Source of the DNA: Modestobacter sp041028325 | Lineage (GTDB): Bacteria; Actinomycetota; Actinomycetes; Mycobacteriales; Geodermatophilaceae | Reading direction: 5' to 3' | Length of the DNA stretch: 64,000 nucleotides | Assembly: GCF_041028325.1 (NCBI RefSeq) | Contig: NZ_JABGDE010000003.1 | Span: 372,001 to 436,000 of the forward strand | Shown: positions 42,457 to 49,216 of the stretch, in pieces | Position numbering within the stretch: the stretch's first letter is position 1 | Layout of the letters: each line of letters starts with the position of its first letter | Notes under the pieces: model-generated | Seen by the model: only the letters and a program-made list of their open reading frames with translations | The model's database searches: none | Told to the model about the DNA's origin: nothing | Translations under genes and position numbers: made by a program

Positions 42457-43313
42457 CCGGGACCGAGCTCCCGCGGCCGGGGCGCTGCCTGGTGATGGGC
42501 GTCCTGAACGTCACGCCCGACTCGTTCTCCGACGGCGGCTGCTACGCCGACCCCGCCGCGGCGATCGCCCACGGCCTGGAGATGCACGCCGCGGGCGCGG
42601 ACTACGTAGACGTCGGCGGGGAGTCGACCCGCCCCGGAGCCGACCGGGTGGCGACCGACGAGGAGTGCGGCCGCGTGGTGCCGGTGGTCCGCGAGCTGAG
42701 CGCGGCCGGCGCGCGGGTCAGCGTGGACACCACCCGCGCCGAGGTCGCCGAGGCCGCGCTGCACGCGGGGGCGGTGCTGGTCAACGACGTCAGCGGCGGC
42801 CTGGCCGACGCCGGGATGGCCCGGCTGGTGGCCGAGGCCGGCGTGCCGTGGGTGCTGATGCACTGGCGCGGGCACAGCCGGGAGATGTACGCGGCGGCCC
42901 GGTACGGCGACGTCGTCACCGAGGTCGTCGCGGAGCTCACGGCACGCGTGGAGGACGTCGTCGCGGCCGGCGTCGCCCCGGAGCAGCTGGTCATCGACCC
43001 CGGGCTGGGCTTCGCCAAGCGCGCCGAGCACAACTGGGCGCTGCTCGCGGGGCTGGACCGGCTGGTCGCCGTCGGGCTGCCGGTGCTGGTCGGCGCCTCT
43101 CGCAAGACGTTCCTCGGCCGGCTGCTGGCCGGACCCGACGGCGAGGTCCGCCCCGCCGAGGGCAGGGAGGCGGCGACCACCGCGGTGTCGGTGCTCGCCG
43201 CCGAGGCCGGCGCCTGGGGCGTGCGGGTGCACGACCCGGTGCAGTCCCTGGACGCGATCAAGGTGGTGGGTGCGGTCTCCGGCGCCCGCGGGCGAGGAGG
43301 ACGACGTGGCTAG
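42453..43313 (+). CDS. folP: Dihydropteroate synthase
   Basis: A 286-residue TIM-barrel enzyme that condenses hydroxymethyl-dihydropterin diphosphate with p-aminobenzoate; the sulfonamide target. LVMGVLNVTPDSFSDGG, YVDVGGESTRPGA, LVNDVSGG, DPGLGFAKRAEHNW, GASRKTFLG and the C-terminal VRVHD motif are all seen. GTG 42453 overlaps the folE stop; folB begins inside its last codons. Confidence 0.96.
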   Translation: MTGTELPRPGRCLVMGVLNVTPDSFSDGGCYADPAAAIAHGLEMHAAGADYVDVGGESTRPGADRVATDEECGRVVPVVRELSAAGARVSVDTTRAEVAEAALHAGAVLVNDVSGGLADAGMARLVAEAGVPWVLMHWRGHSREMYAAARYGDVVTEVVAELTARVEDVVAAGVAPEQLVIDPGLGFAKRAEHNWALLAGLDRLVAVGLPVLVGASRKTFLGRLLAGPDGEVRPAEGREAATTAVSVLAAEAGAWGVRVHDPVQSLDAIKVVGAVSGARGRGGRRG

Positions 43314-43683
43314 GACACCGGCCCCCGACCGGATCACCGTGCACGGACTGACCGGGTACGGCTTCCACGGCGTGTACCCGGAGGAGCGCGAGCGCGGGCA
43401 GACCTTCCGCGTCGACGCCGTCCTGGAGCTGGACACCGCCCCCGCGGCGGCCGGCGACGACCTGGAGCAGACGGTCAACTACGCCGAGCTCGCCCAGCGG
43501 CTGCACGCCGTGCTGGTGGGGGAGCCGGTCGACCTGCTGGAGACCCTCGCCCAGCGGCTGGCCGACCTGTGCCTGGGCTACCCGGTGGTCGACGCGGTCG
43601 AGATCACGGTGCACAAGCCGGAGGTCGACCTGGGCGTGCCGGCCGATGACGTCACGGTCGCCATCCGCCGGGAAAGGTCATGA
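43306..43683 (+). CDS. folB: Dihydroneopterin aldolase
   Basis: A 125-residue enzyme that splits 7,8-dihydroneopterin to 6-hydroxymethyl-dihydropterin and glycolaldehyde. ITVHGLTGYGFHGVYPEERERGQTF, TVNYAEL, LLETLAQRLADLCL and VEITVHKPEVDLG are the family signatures. GTG 43306 has GAGGAGG six bases before it and overlaps folP by eight bases. Confidence 0.95.
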   Translation: MARTPAPDRITVHGLTGYGFHGVYPEERERGQTFRVDAVLELDTAPAAAGDDLEQTVNYAELAQRLHAVLVGEPVDLLETLAQRLADLCLGYPVVDAVEITVHKPEVDLGVPADDVTVAIRRERS

Positions 43684-44183
43684 GCCGCGCCGTCCTCTCC
43701 CTCGGCGGCAACCTCGGCGACCGCGCCGGCACGCTGCGGCGCGCCATCGAGCACCTCACCGCGGAGGGGCTGGTCGCCCGCTCCATGCTCTACGAGACCC
43801 CGCCGTGGGGCCCGGTCGAGCAGCCGCCGTACCTGAATGCGATCGCGGTCGTGCGCGGCGACCGGGACGCCGCCGGCTGGCTCGCGCTGGCACACGAGCT
43901 CGAGCAGGCCGCGGGGCGCACCCGGGAGGTGCGCTGGGGGGCCCGCACGCTGGACGTCGACGTCGTCACCGTGACCGAGGACGACGGGACGCCGGTGCTC
44001 TCCGACGACCCGGAGCTGACCCTCCCGCACCCGCGCGCCGCGGAGCGCGCCTTTGTGCTCGTGCCCTGGGTGTCCCTGGAGCCGACCGCCACCCTGCCCG
44101 GGCACGGGCGGGTTGCCGACCTGGTGGCGGCCCTCCCGGCCGACGACGTCGCCGCGGTCGTGCGGTGGGAGCAGCTGGCGTGA
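43680..44183 (+). CDS. folK: 2-amino-4-hydroxy-6-hydroxymethyldihydropteridine pyrophosphokinase
   Basis: A 167-residue HPPK that activates the pterin for FolP. AVLSLGGNLGDRAGTLRRAI, YETPPWGPVEQPPYLNA, EVRWGARTLDVDVV (R-W-x-x-R-x-x-D-x-D) and LTLPHPRAAERAFVLVP are visible. It starts at an ATGA overlap with folB and ends at a GTGA overlap with the DUF3180 gene. Confidence 0.96.
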   Translation: MSRAVLSLGGNLGDRAGTLRRAIEHLTAEGLVARSMLYETPPWGPVEQPPYLNAIAVVRGDRDAAGWLALAHELEQAAGRTREVRWGARTLDVDVVTVTEDDGTPVLSDDPELTLPHPRAAERAFVLVPWVSLEPTATLPGHGRVADLVAALPADDVAAVVRWEQLA

Positions 44184-44686
44184 GCCCGGTCCGCCGCCGC
44201 GACCTGGTGGCGCTCGCCGTCGGGCTGGCGGTCGCCGCCTGGCTGGTCGTCCGGGCGGCCTACGGCTCGCTGCCGCCCTTCTCCTGGTGGCTGCCGGTGC
44301 CGATCGGTGTGCTCGCCGTTGCCGAGGCGCTGGGCGCCCGCACGCTCCGAGCCCGGCTGCGGGCCCAGCGGGACCCCGGTCCCGGGCCCGGCCGGGCCGC
44401 GACGTCCGCCCGGCCGGTCGAGCCGATGCTGGTGGCCCGGGTGGCGGTGCTCGCCCAGGCCAGCGCCTACGTCGGGGCGGTCGTCGCCGGGTGCTGGGCC
44501 GGTCTCCTGCTGCACACCGCGCCTGCGCTGTCCCGGCTCACCGCGGCCCGCGGGGACACGGTGACCGCGGTGATCGGGGTCGTGCTCGCGGCCGGCCTCG
44601 GCGTTGCCGCGCTGTGGCTGGAGCAGGTGTGCAGGGTCCCGCCGGGCGAGGACGACGACGCCCCGGCGCCGGCACCGCACGCGTAG
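44180..44686 (+). CDS. DUF3180 family membrane protein
   Basis: A 168-residue protein with four predicted helices (LVALAVGLAVAAWLVV, WWLPVPIGVLAVAEALG, ARVAVLAQASAYVGAVVAGCWAGLLL and DTVTAVIGVVLAAGLGVAALWL). This is the actinobacterial DUF3180 family, encoded behind folK also in mycobacteria (Rv3605c). GTG 44180 overlaps the folK stop. Function unknown; location in the membrane is inferred from the helices. Confidence 0.88.
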   Translation: MSPVRRRDLVALAVGLAVAAWLVVRAAYGSLPPFSWWLPVPIGVLAVAEALGARTLRARLRAQRDPGPGPGRAATSARPVEPMLVARVAVLAQASAYVGAVVAGCWAGLLLHTAPALSRLTAARGDTVTAVIGVVLAAGLGVAALWLEQVCRVPPGEDDDAPAPAPHA

Positions 44687-44703
44687 CCGTTCCGTCACGA
44701 GGC

Positions 44704-44760
44704 GGCCCCCTTGCAGGGCCCCGCCGCGAGCTCGCGAGCGGTCGGGGGAAGGGGGTCCTT
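44704..44760. repeat. Dispersed intergenic palindromic repeat, copy B (terminator-like)
   Basis: Lies between convergent genes. CCCCCTT (44706-44712) pairs with AAGGGGG (44749-44755), an inner CCCCG/CGGGG pair follows, and GCGAGCTCGC sits in the centre. Its first half is nearly identical to copy D. It probably ends transcription from both sides. Confidence 0.75.
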
Positions 44761-44763
44761 CCC

Positions 44764-45951
44764 TCACACCTTCGCGGCGCCGGCGGTCTCCGGGACGCTG
44801 CCGTCGACCGAGCGGCGCAGCGCCGCGTGCAGCGACTCGGGCGTGAGGACGCCGAGGAACCGGTCGCCGTCCAGCACCGCCACCCAGCCGGCGTCGTACT
44901 GCAGCATCGTGGCGAACGCGGTCTTGAGCGTCGCGGCGACCGGGACCCACGCCTCCATCCGCCGGCAGGCCGAGCGCACGGTGCCGGCGCCCCCGGCCCG
45001 TTCGGCCGAGATCCACCCGTGCAGCCGCTTCTGGTCGTCCAGGACGACGGCCCACCGCGCGCCGGTGTGCTGCAGGGCGGCGCGGGCGTCGGCCAGCCCG
45101 TCGTCGACGTCGACCACGGGCGGCTGCTCCAGGTCGCCGACCTCGATGGCGGTGACCGCGAGCCGCTTGAGCCCGCGGTCGGCGCCCACGAAGTCGGCGA
45201 CGAACGGGGTGGCGGGGGCGCCCAGCAGTTCGGCGGGCGACGCGAACTGCTCGATCGTGCCGCCGGCGCTCATCACCGCGATCCGGTCGCCGAGGCGGAC
45301 CGCCTCCTCGATGTCGTGGGTGACGAAGACGATGGTCTTGCGCACGGTCTCCTGCAGCCGCAGGAACTCCGACTGCAGGCGCTCCCGCACGATCGGGTCG
45401 ACCGCGGAGAACGGCTCGTCCATCAGCAGCACGCCGGGGTCGGCGGCCAGCGCCCGGGCCACGCCGGCCCGTTGCCGCTGGCCGCCGGAGAGCTGGTGCG
45501 GGTACCGGTCGCCGTAGGTCGCCGGGTCCAGGCCGACCAGGTCCAGCAGCTCGTCCACCCGGGCGCGGGTGCGGTCCCGGTCCCAGTCGAGGAGCCGGGG
45601 GACGGTCGCCACGTTCCGGCGCACCGACTGGTGCGGGAACAGCCCCACGTTCTGGATCACGTAGCCGATGCGCCGGCGCAGCCGCACCGGGTCGGCTCGG
45701 GTGACGTCCTCGCCGCCGAGCAGGATCCGGCCGCTGCTGGGCTCGATGATCCGGTTGATCATCTTCATCGTCGTCGTCTTGCCGCAGCCGGACGGCCCGA
45801 CGAGCACGGTGATCTCCCCGGCGGCGAAGGTCAGGTCCAGCTCGCGCACGGCGACCGTGCCGTCCGGGTACACCTTCGCCACGCCGTCCAGCCGGATCTC
45901 CTCGGCGCCGGTGGGGGCAGCCGCGCGGTCCCGGGGGGCAGTAGCGTCCAC
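44764..45951 (-). CDS. ABC transporter ATPase for glycine betaine/choline-type osmolytes (OpuCA/ProV-like)
   Basis: A 395-residue ATPase: Walker A GPSGCGKT (52-59), LSGGQ (154-158), Walker B LLMDEP (D178/E179), and two C-terminal CBS-like segments (about 270-385) including ARWAVVLDDQKRLHGWIS and AGWVAVLDGDRFLGVLTPESL. IQNVGLFPHQSVRRNVATVPRLL and HDIEEAVRLGDRIAVM are the OpuCA/ProV form. CBS domains sense ionic strength in OpuA relatives. GTG 45951 has AGGAAGG seven bases upstream. The permease genes diverge from it only 26 bp away. Confidence 0.92.
   Translation of the reverse strand: MDATAPRDRAAAPTGAEEIRLDGVAKVYPDGTVAVRELDLTFAAGEITVLVGPSGCGKTTTMKMINRIIEPSSGRILLGGEDVTRADPVRLRRRIGYVIQNVGLFPHQSVRRNVATVPRLLDWDRDRTRARVDELLDLVGLDPATYGDRYPHQLSGGQRQRAGVARALAADPGVLLMDEPFSAVDPIVRERLQSEFLRLQETVRKTIVFVTHDIEEAVRLGDRIAVMSAGGTIEQFASPAELLGAPATPFVADFVGADRGLKRLAVTAIEVGDLEQPPVVDVDDGLADARAALQHTGARWAVVLDDQKRLHGWISAERAGGAGTVRSACRRMEAWVPVAATLKTAFATMLQYDAGWVAVLDGDRFLGVLTPESLHAALRRSVDGSVPETAGAAKV
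45942..45947 (+). promoter_or_regulatory. Candidate -10 (TAGCGT) of the osmolyte permease operon
   Basis: TAGCGT lies inside the first codons of the divergent ATPase gene, seven bases before GTG 45955, which opens a nine-residue frame, and 30 bases before the permease GTG 45978. The position fits the leaderless pattern of this genome. Confidence 0.4.
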
Positions 45952-45954
45952 GAC

Positions 45955-45984
45955 GTGGCCTTCCTGGCGGGCGCCCGGTGCTGA
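45955..45984 (+). CDS. Candidate leaderless nine-residue upstream ORF of the osmolyte permease
   Basis: GTG 45955 to TGA 45984 encodes MAFLAGARC. The GTG is seven bases behind TAGCGT and the TGA overlaps the permease start codon region (45978-45980), so ribosomes that finish it could restart on the permease. There is no Shine-Dalgarno sequence in front of the permease GTG. The peptide is too short for sequence support beyond this arrangement. Confidence 0.35.
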   Translation: MAFLAGARC

Positions 45985-46676
45985 GCGCGTCGAGCGGTGC
46001 GGTGGTCGCGGCCGATGCCGCGCCGAACCCCTGGTTCGACTGGTCGTACGTGACGGACAACAGCGGCACCATCCTGGCCCACCTCGCCGAGCACGTGCGG
46101 CTCACCGTCGCCGCCGTCGCGCTGGGCGTGGTGATCGCGCTGCCGCTGGCCGTGCTGGCCCGGCGCAGCCGGTGGCTCGCCGGGCCGGTGCTGGGCCTGT
46201 CCACCGTCGTGTACACGATCCCGTCGCTGGCCATGTTCGCCTTCGTCGCGCCCTACACCGGGCTGACCGCGACCACCGTGCTCGTCGGCCTGGTCCTGTA
46301 CTCCTTGGTGATCCTGGTGCGGAACTTCCTGGCCGGGCTCCAGGCGGTGCCCGCCGACGTCACGGAGGCCGCCCGGGGCATGGGCTACGGCGGCGTCCGG
46401 CTGTTCTGGCAGGTCGAGGTGCCGCTCGCCCTGCCGGCGTTCATGGCCGGACTCCGGATCGCGACGGTGTCCACGGTGGCGCTGGTGACCGTGGGGGTGA
46501 TCGTCGGCCACGGCGGGTTGGGCCAGCTGATCACCGGGGGCTTCAACGCCAACTTCTACCGGGCGGAGATCGTCACCGGCGCCGTCGGCTGCGTGCTGCT
46601 CGCGCTGCTGGCGGACCTGCTGCTCGCCGGGGTGGAGCGGGCGCTGACCCCCTGGTCCCGGCGGGTGTCGTCGTGA
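45978..46676 (+). CDS. ABC transporter permease for osmolytes (OpuCB/OpuCD-like), first subunit
   Basis: A 232-residue BPD_transp_1 protein with about six helices. LTVAAVALGVVIALPLAVLARRSRW, TVVYTIPSLAMFAFVAPYTGL, ADVTEAARGMGYGGVRLFWQVEVPLALP (EAA loop, contacts the ATPase) and VGHGGLGQLITGGFNANFYRAEIV match glycine betaine/carnitine/choline permeases. The N-terminus (about 20 residues) is poorly conserved. GTG 45978 is used; it lacks a ribosome site and overlaps the upstream nine-codon frame. Coupled to the second permease by a GTGA overlap. Confidence 0.9.
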   Translation: MLSASSGAVVAADAAPNPWFDWSYVTDNSGTILAHLAEHVRLTVAAVALGVVIALPLAVLARRSRWLAGPVLGLSTVVYTIPSLAMFAFVAPYTGLTATTVLVGLVLYSLVILVRNFLAGLQAVPADVTEAARGMGYGGVRLFWQVEVPLALPAFMAGLRIATVSTVALVTVGVIVGHGGLGQLITGGFNANFYRAEIVTGAVGCVLLALLADLLLAGVERALTPWSRRVSS

Positions 46677-47386
46677 ACCTGTTCTCGGACGCGGTGCTGT
46701 GGCTCAACGACCCCTTCAACTGGACCCGCCCCGACGGGGTACTGGACCTGCTCCGGCAGCACCTGGGGATCTCGGCCCTCGCCGTGCTCGCCGCGATGGT
46801 CGTCGGGCTGCCGATCGGCGCGCTGCTCGGGCACCTGGGCCGGGGCGGCGGGTTCACCGTGGCGCTGTCCAACGTCGCCCGGGCGGTGCCGACGCTCGCG
46901 CTGCTCACCGTCTTCGCGGTCACCCCGATCGGCTTCGGGCCCACCGCGACCACGATCGCGCTGGCCGTCTTCGCGGTGCCGCCGGTGCTCACCAACGCCT
47001 ACGTCGGGTTCCGGGGGGTCGACCGGGACGTCGTCGAGGCCGCCCGTGCGATGGGCATGACCGGCCGGCAGGTGCTGCTCCGGGCGGAGCTGCCGCTGGC
47101 CACGCCGCTGGTCATGACCGGGATCCGGACCGCCGCCGTCCAGGTCGTCGCCACCGCGACACTGGCCGCCCTGGTGGCCGGGGGTGGGCTGGGCCGGATC
47201 ATCACCCTCGGCTTCCGTCAGCAGGACTACGGCGCGGTGCTGGCCGGCGCCCTCCTGGTCGCGGCGCTGGCCCTGCTCACCGAGGGGGTGCTGGCCGCGG
47301 CGTCCTGGGCGCTGGCCCCGGGCGCCAAGCGGCTGCCCCGGCGGTCGGCGATGGCGGCCGCCGTCCCGGTCCCGGCCCCGGACTGA
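46673..47386 (+). CDS. ABC transporter permease for osmolytes (OpuCB/OpuCD-like), second subunit
   Basis: A 237-residue permease, homologous to the preceding one. LLRQHLGISALAVLAAMVVGLPIGALLGHLGRG, VARAVPTLALLTVFAVTPIGFG, EAARAMGMTGRQVLLRAELPLATPLVMTGIRTAAVQVVATATLAALV (EAA loop) and GGLGRIITLGFRQQDYGAVLAGALLVA are typical. The two permeases form the membrane heterodimer for the divergent ATPase. GTG 46673 overlaps the stop of the first permease. The C-terminal 20 residues are basic and soluble. Confidence 0.92.
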   Translation: MNLFSDAVLWLNDPFNWTRPDGVLDLLRQHLGISALAVLAAMVVGLPIGALLGHLGRGGGFTVALSNVARAVPTLALLTVFAVTPIGFGPTATTIALAVFAVPPVLTNAYVGFRGVDRDVVEAARAMGMTGRQVLLRAELPLATPLVMTGIRTAAVQVVATATLAALVAGGGLGRIITLGFRQQDYGAVLAGALLVAALALLTEGVLAAASWALAPGAKRLPRRSAMAAAVPVPAPD

Positions 47387-47422
47387 CCCGACCGGTCGTG
47401 CACCACCCGCTTGCCCGGGGGA

Positions 47423-47460
47423 GCGGGGAGGGGTTGAGTGCTCCCCGCGGGACCCCTCCC
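47423..47460 (+). promoter_or_regulatory. Leader with two mutually exclusive hairpins before the osmolyte-binding gene
   Basis: Hairpin 1 pairs GCGGGGAG (47423-47430) with CTCCCCGC (47441-47448). Hairpin 2 pairs GGGAGGGGT (47426-47434) with ACCCCTCCC (47452-47460). They share bases 47426-47430, so only one can form. It sits 37 bp behind the second permease gene and 48 bp before the lipoprotein gene, where it could set the ratio of binding protein to permease. Confidence 0.45.
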
Positions 47461-47507
47461 GCCAGACACGCGTGGCCGATGGCCACGGGACACAGAAGGC
47501 GGAGCTC

Positions 47508-48506
47508 ATGCGCGCGCGATCCCGGTCCCTGCCCCTGCTCGCCCTCGCCGCGGTGCTGGCCACGGCCGCCTGCGGGGAGTCCGGCTCCTCGGGCACCGGA
47601 GGGGGCGCGGAGGCCGGCGGCACCGCGTCCGGGGACGCCTGCGCCCCGGTCGCCGGCGACCAGCTCGTGGTCCTGGAGGACGACCAGCAGCTGCAGAACG
47701 CCGACAACGTCGTGCCCGCGGTCAACGCGGCCGCCGCGCAGGCGAACCCGGCGCTGCTGGAGACGCTGAACCGCGTCTCGGCGGAGCTGACCACCGACGA
47801 GCTCATCGACATGAACGCCGCCGTCGACGTGCAGCGGGAGAGCGCCGAGGACGTCGCCGCCGCATGGGTCACCGAGAACGGCCTGGACACCGGGTTGTCC
47901 GGCGGCAGCGGCCCGATCGTCGTCGGTGCCGCGGACTTCACCGAGTCCCAGGTGCTGGCCACCATCTACGCCGACGTGCTCACCGCGGCCGGGTTCCAGG
48001 CCACCGTGCAGACCGTCGGGAACCGCGAGCTGTACCTGCCCGCGCTGCAGCGCGGGGAGATCCAGGCGTTCCCGGAGTACCTGGCCACGGTCACCGAGGC
48101 GCTGGACGCCGACGACGCGCGGCAGGTCGCCAGCGGGGACGTCGCGGAGACGGTCGCGGCGCTGACCCCGCTCGCCGAGCAGGCCGGGCTGGTGTTCGGC
48201 GAGCCGGCCGAGGCCGCCGACCAGAACGCCTTCGCCGTCACCCAGGAGTTCGCCGACCAGCTCGGCGTCACCACGCTCTCCGAGCTGGCCGACGCCTGCA
48301 GCGACGGCTCGCTGGTGCTCGGCGGTCCCGGCGAGTGCCCGGAGCGGCCGCAGTGCCAGCCGGGCCTGGAGGAGACCTACGGCCTGCAGTTCGCGAGCTT
48401 CAGCGAGCTGGACGCCGGCGGCCCGCTGACCAAGGCCGCCATCCAGCAGGGCGAGGTGTCGATCGGCCTGGTCTTCAGCTCCGACGGCGCCCTGGCTCAG
48501 GGCTGA
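47508..48506 (+). CDS. Osmolyte-binding lipoprotein (OpuAC/ProX-type), apparently circularly permuted
   Basis: A 332-residue exported protein. The signal peptide ends in a lipobox, LATAAC, with C22 as the lipidated residue. Residues 51-127 (QLVVLEDDQQLQNADNVVP ... DMNAAVDVQRESAEDVAAAW) correspond to what is normally the C-terminal end of OpuAC domains; after a GLSGGSG linker, 136-332 give the normal N-terminal and middle parts (IVVGAADFTESQVLATIYADVL, TVGNRELYLPAL, VPEYLxT-like FPEYLATVTE) and stop at SIGLVFSSDGALAQG. It should bind a quaternary ammonium or related osmolyte and deliver it to the permeases. ATG 47508 has GGAG five bases upstream. Confidence 0.9.
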   Translation: MRARSRSLPLLALAAVLATAACGESGSSGTGGGAEAGGTASGDACAPVAGDQLVVLEDDQQLQNADNVVPAVNAAAAQANPALLETLNRVSAELTTDELIDMNAAVDVQRESAEDVAAAWVTENGLDTGLSGGSGPIVVGAADFTESQVLATIYADVLTAAGFQATVQTVGNRELYLPALQRGEIQAFPEYLATVTEALDADDARQVASGDVAETVAALTPLAEQAGLVFGEPAEAADQNAFAVTQEFADQLGVTTLSELADACSDGSLVLGGPGECPERPQCQPGLEETYGLQFASFSELDAGGPLTKAAIQQGEVSIGLVFSSDGALAQG

Positions 48507-48514
48507 GCGCCCGC

Positions 48515-49126
48515 TCAGTACCAACTGCCGCCCGGGGGCAGCTGCTCGCCCGCGGCGATCACCGCGTCCACCCGGTTGCCCTCGGGGGCGAGCGGGCAGG
48601 TCCAGCGCGGGTCGTAGGTGCACGACGGGTGGTAGGCGAGGTTGAGGTCGACCACCAGCCGGCCGCCGTCCCCACCGAGATCGGCGCCCTTGAGGGTGTC
48701 GAGCAGGTAGCGCCCGCCGCCGTAGGTGGTGTCCCCGGCGCTGCCGTCCCGCAGCGGGAGGAACAGCCCGCCGGCGTAGCCGGCGATCCACCACACGTCG
48801 AGCCGGGCGACCTCCCCGAGGGTGACCCGGCCGATCCGGTGCAGGACGACGCCGCCCTCGTCGGTGGTCGCCACGCCCAGCCGCACCGGCTCCACGTCGG
48901 TGTCGACCGGGACGACGAAGCGCAGCGACGGGTCGTACGGCGCGAACGGCAGCCCTGGGAACCCGGCCCTCGCCGCCGCGGTCAGGGGCGACTCGGCGTG
49001 CCCGGCCAGCAGGGCGTCGCGCCCGGCGCGCCACCGCAGCCAGCCCGACTCGGGGTCGCGGTCGGCGCGGACCTCGGCGTAGAGGGCGGCCATCCGCCGC
49101 CGCCAGTCGAGCAGGGAGACCGTCAC
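48515..49126 (-). CDS. DUF1684 family protein
   Basis: A 203-residue cytoplasmic protein. The DUF1684 signature is the C-terminal LVVDLNLAYHPSCTYDPRWTCPLAPEGNR, preceded by FLPLRDGSAGDTTYGGGRYL; the N-terminus is LLDWRRRMAALYAEVRA. Function unknown. Starts at GTG 49126 or 49135 are both possible; a GTG at 49147 adds seven more residues. It faces the osmolyte-binding gene tail to tail with eight bases between stops. Confidence 0.85.
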   Translation of the reverse strand: MTVSLLDWRRRMAALYAEVRADRDPESGWLRWRAGRDALLAGHAESPLTAAARAGFPGLPFAPYDPSLRFVVPVDTDVEPVRLGVATTDEGGVVLHRIGRVTLGEVARLDVWWIAGYAGGLFLPLRDGSAGDTTYGGGRYLLDTLKGADLGGDGGRLVVDLNLAYHPSCTYDPRWTCPLAPEGNRVDAVIAAGEQLPPGGSWY

Positions 49127-49204
49127 TCCCGTCACCCTGCCACCCACCCGTCACACGACTGTCCTCGAACCGGGTCGGTCACGCTCCGCCGCCGGAACCG
49201 CCCT

Positions 49205-49210
49205 TAGGGT
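49205..49210 (+). promoter_or_regulatory. Candidate -10 (TAGGGT), leaderless start of the DUF6779 gene
   Basis: TAGGGT is six bases before ATG 49217. A leaderless transcript is likely. Confidence 0.45.
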
Positions 49211-49216
49211 CATCGC

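Noticed and set aside
47891..47935. Fusion of two proteins in the osmolyte-binding gene
   Set aside because: The two parts together make one complete OpuAC domain in swapped order, which fits permutation better than fusion.
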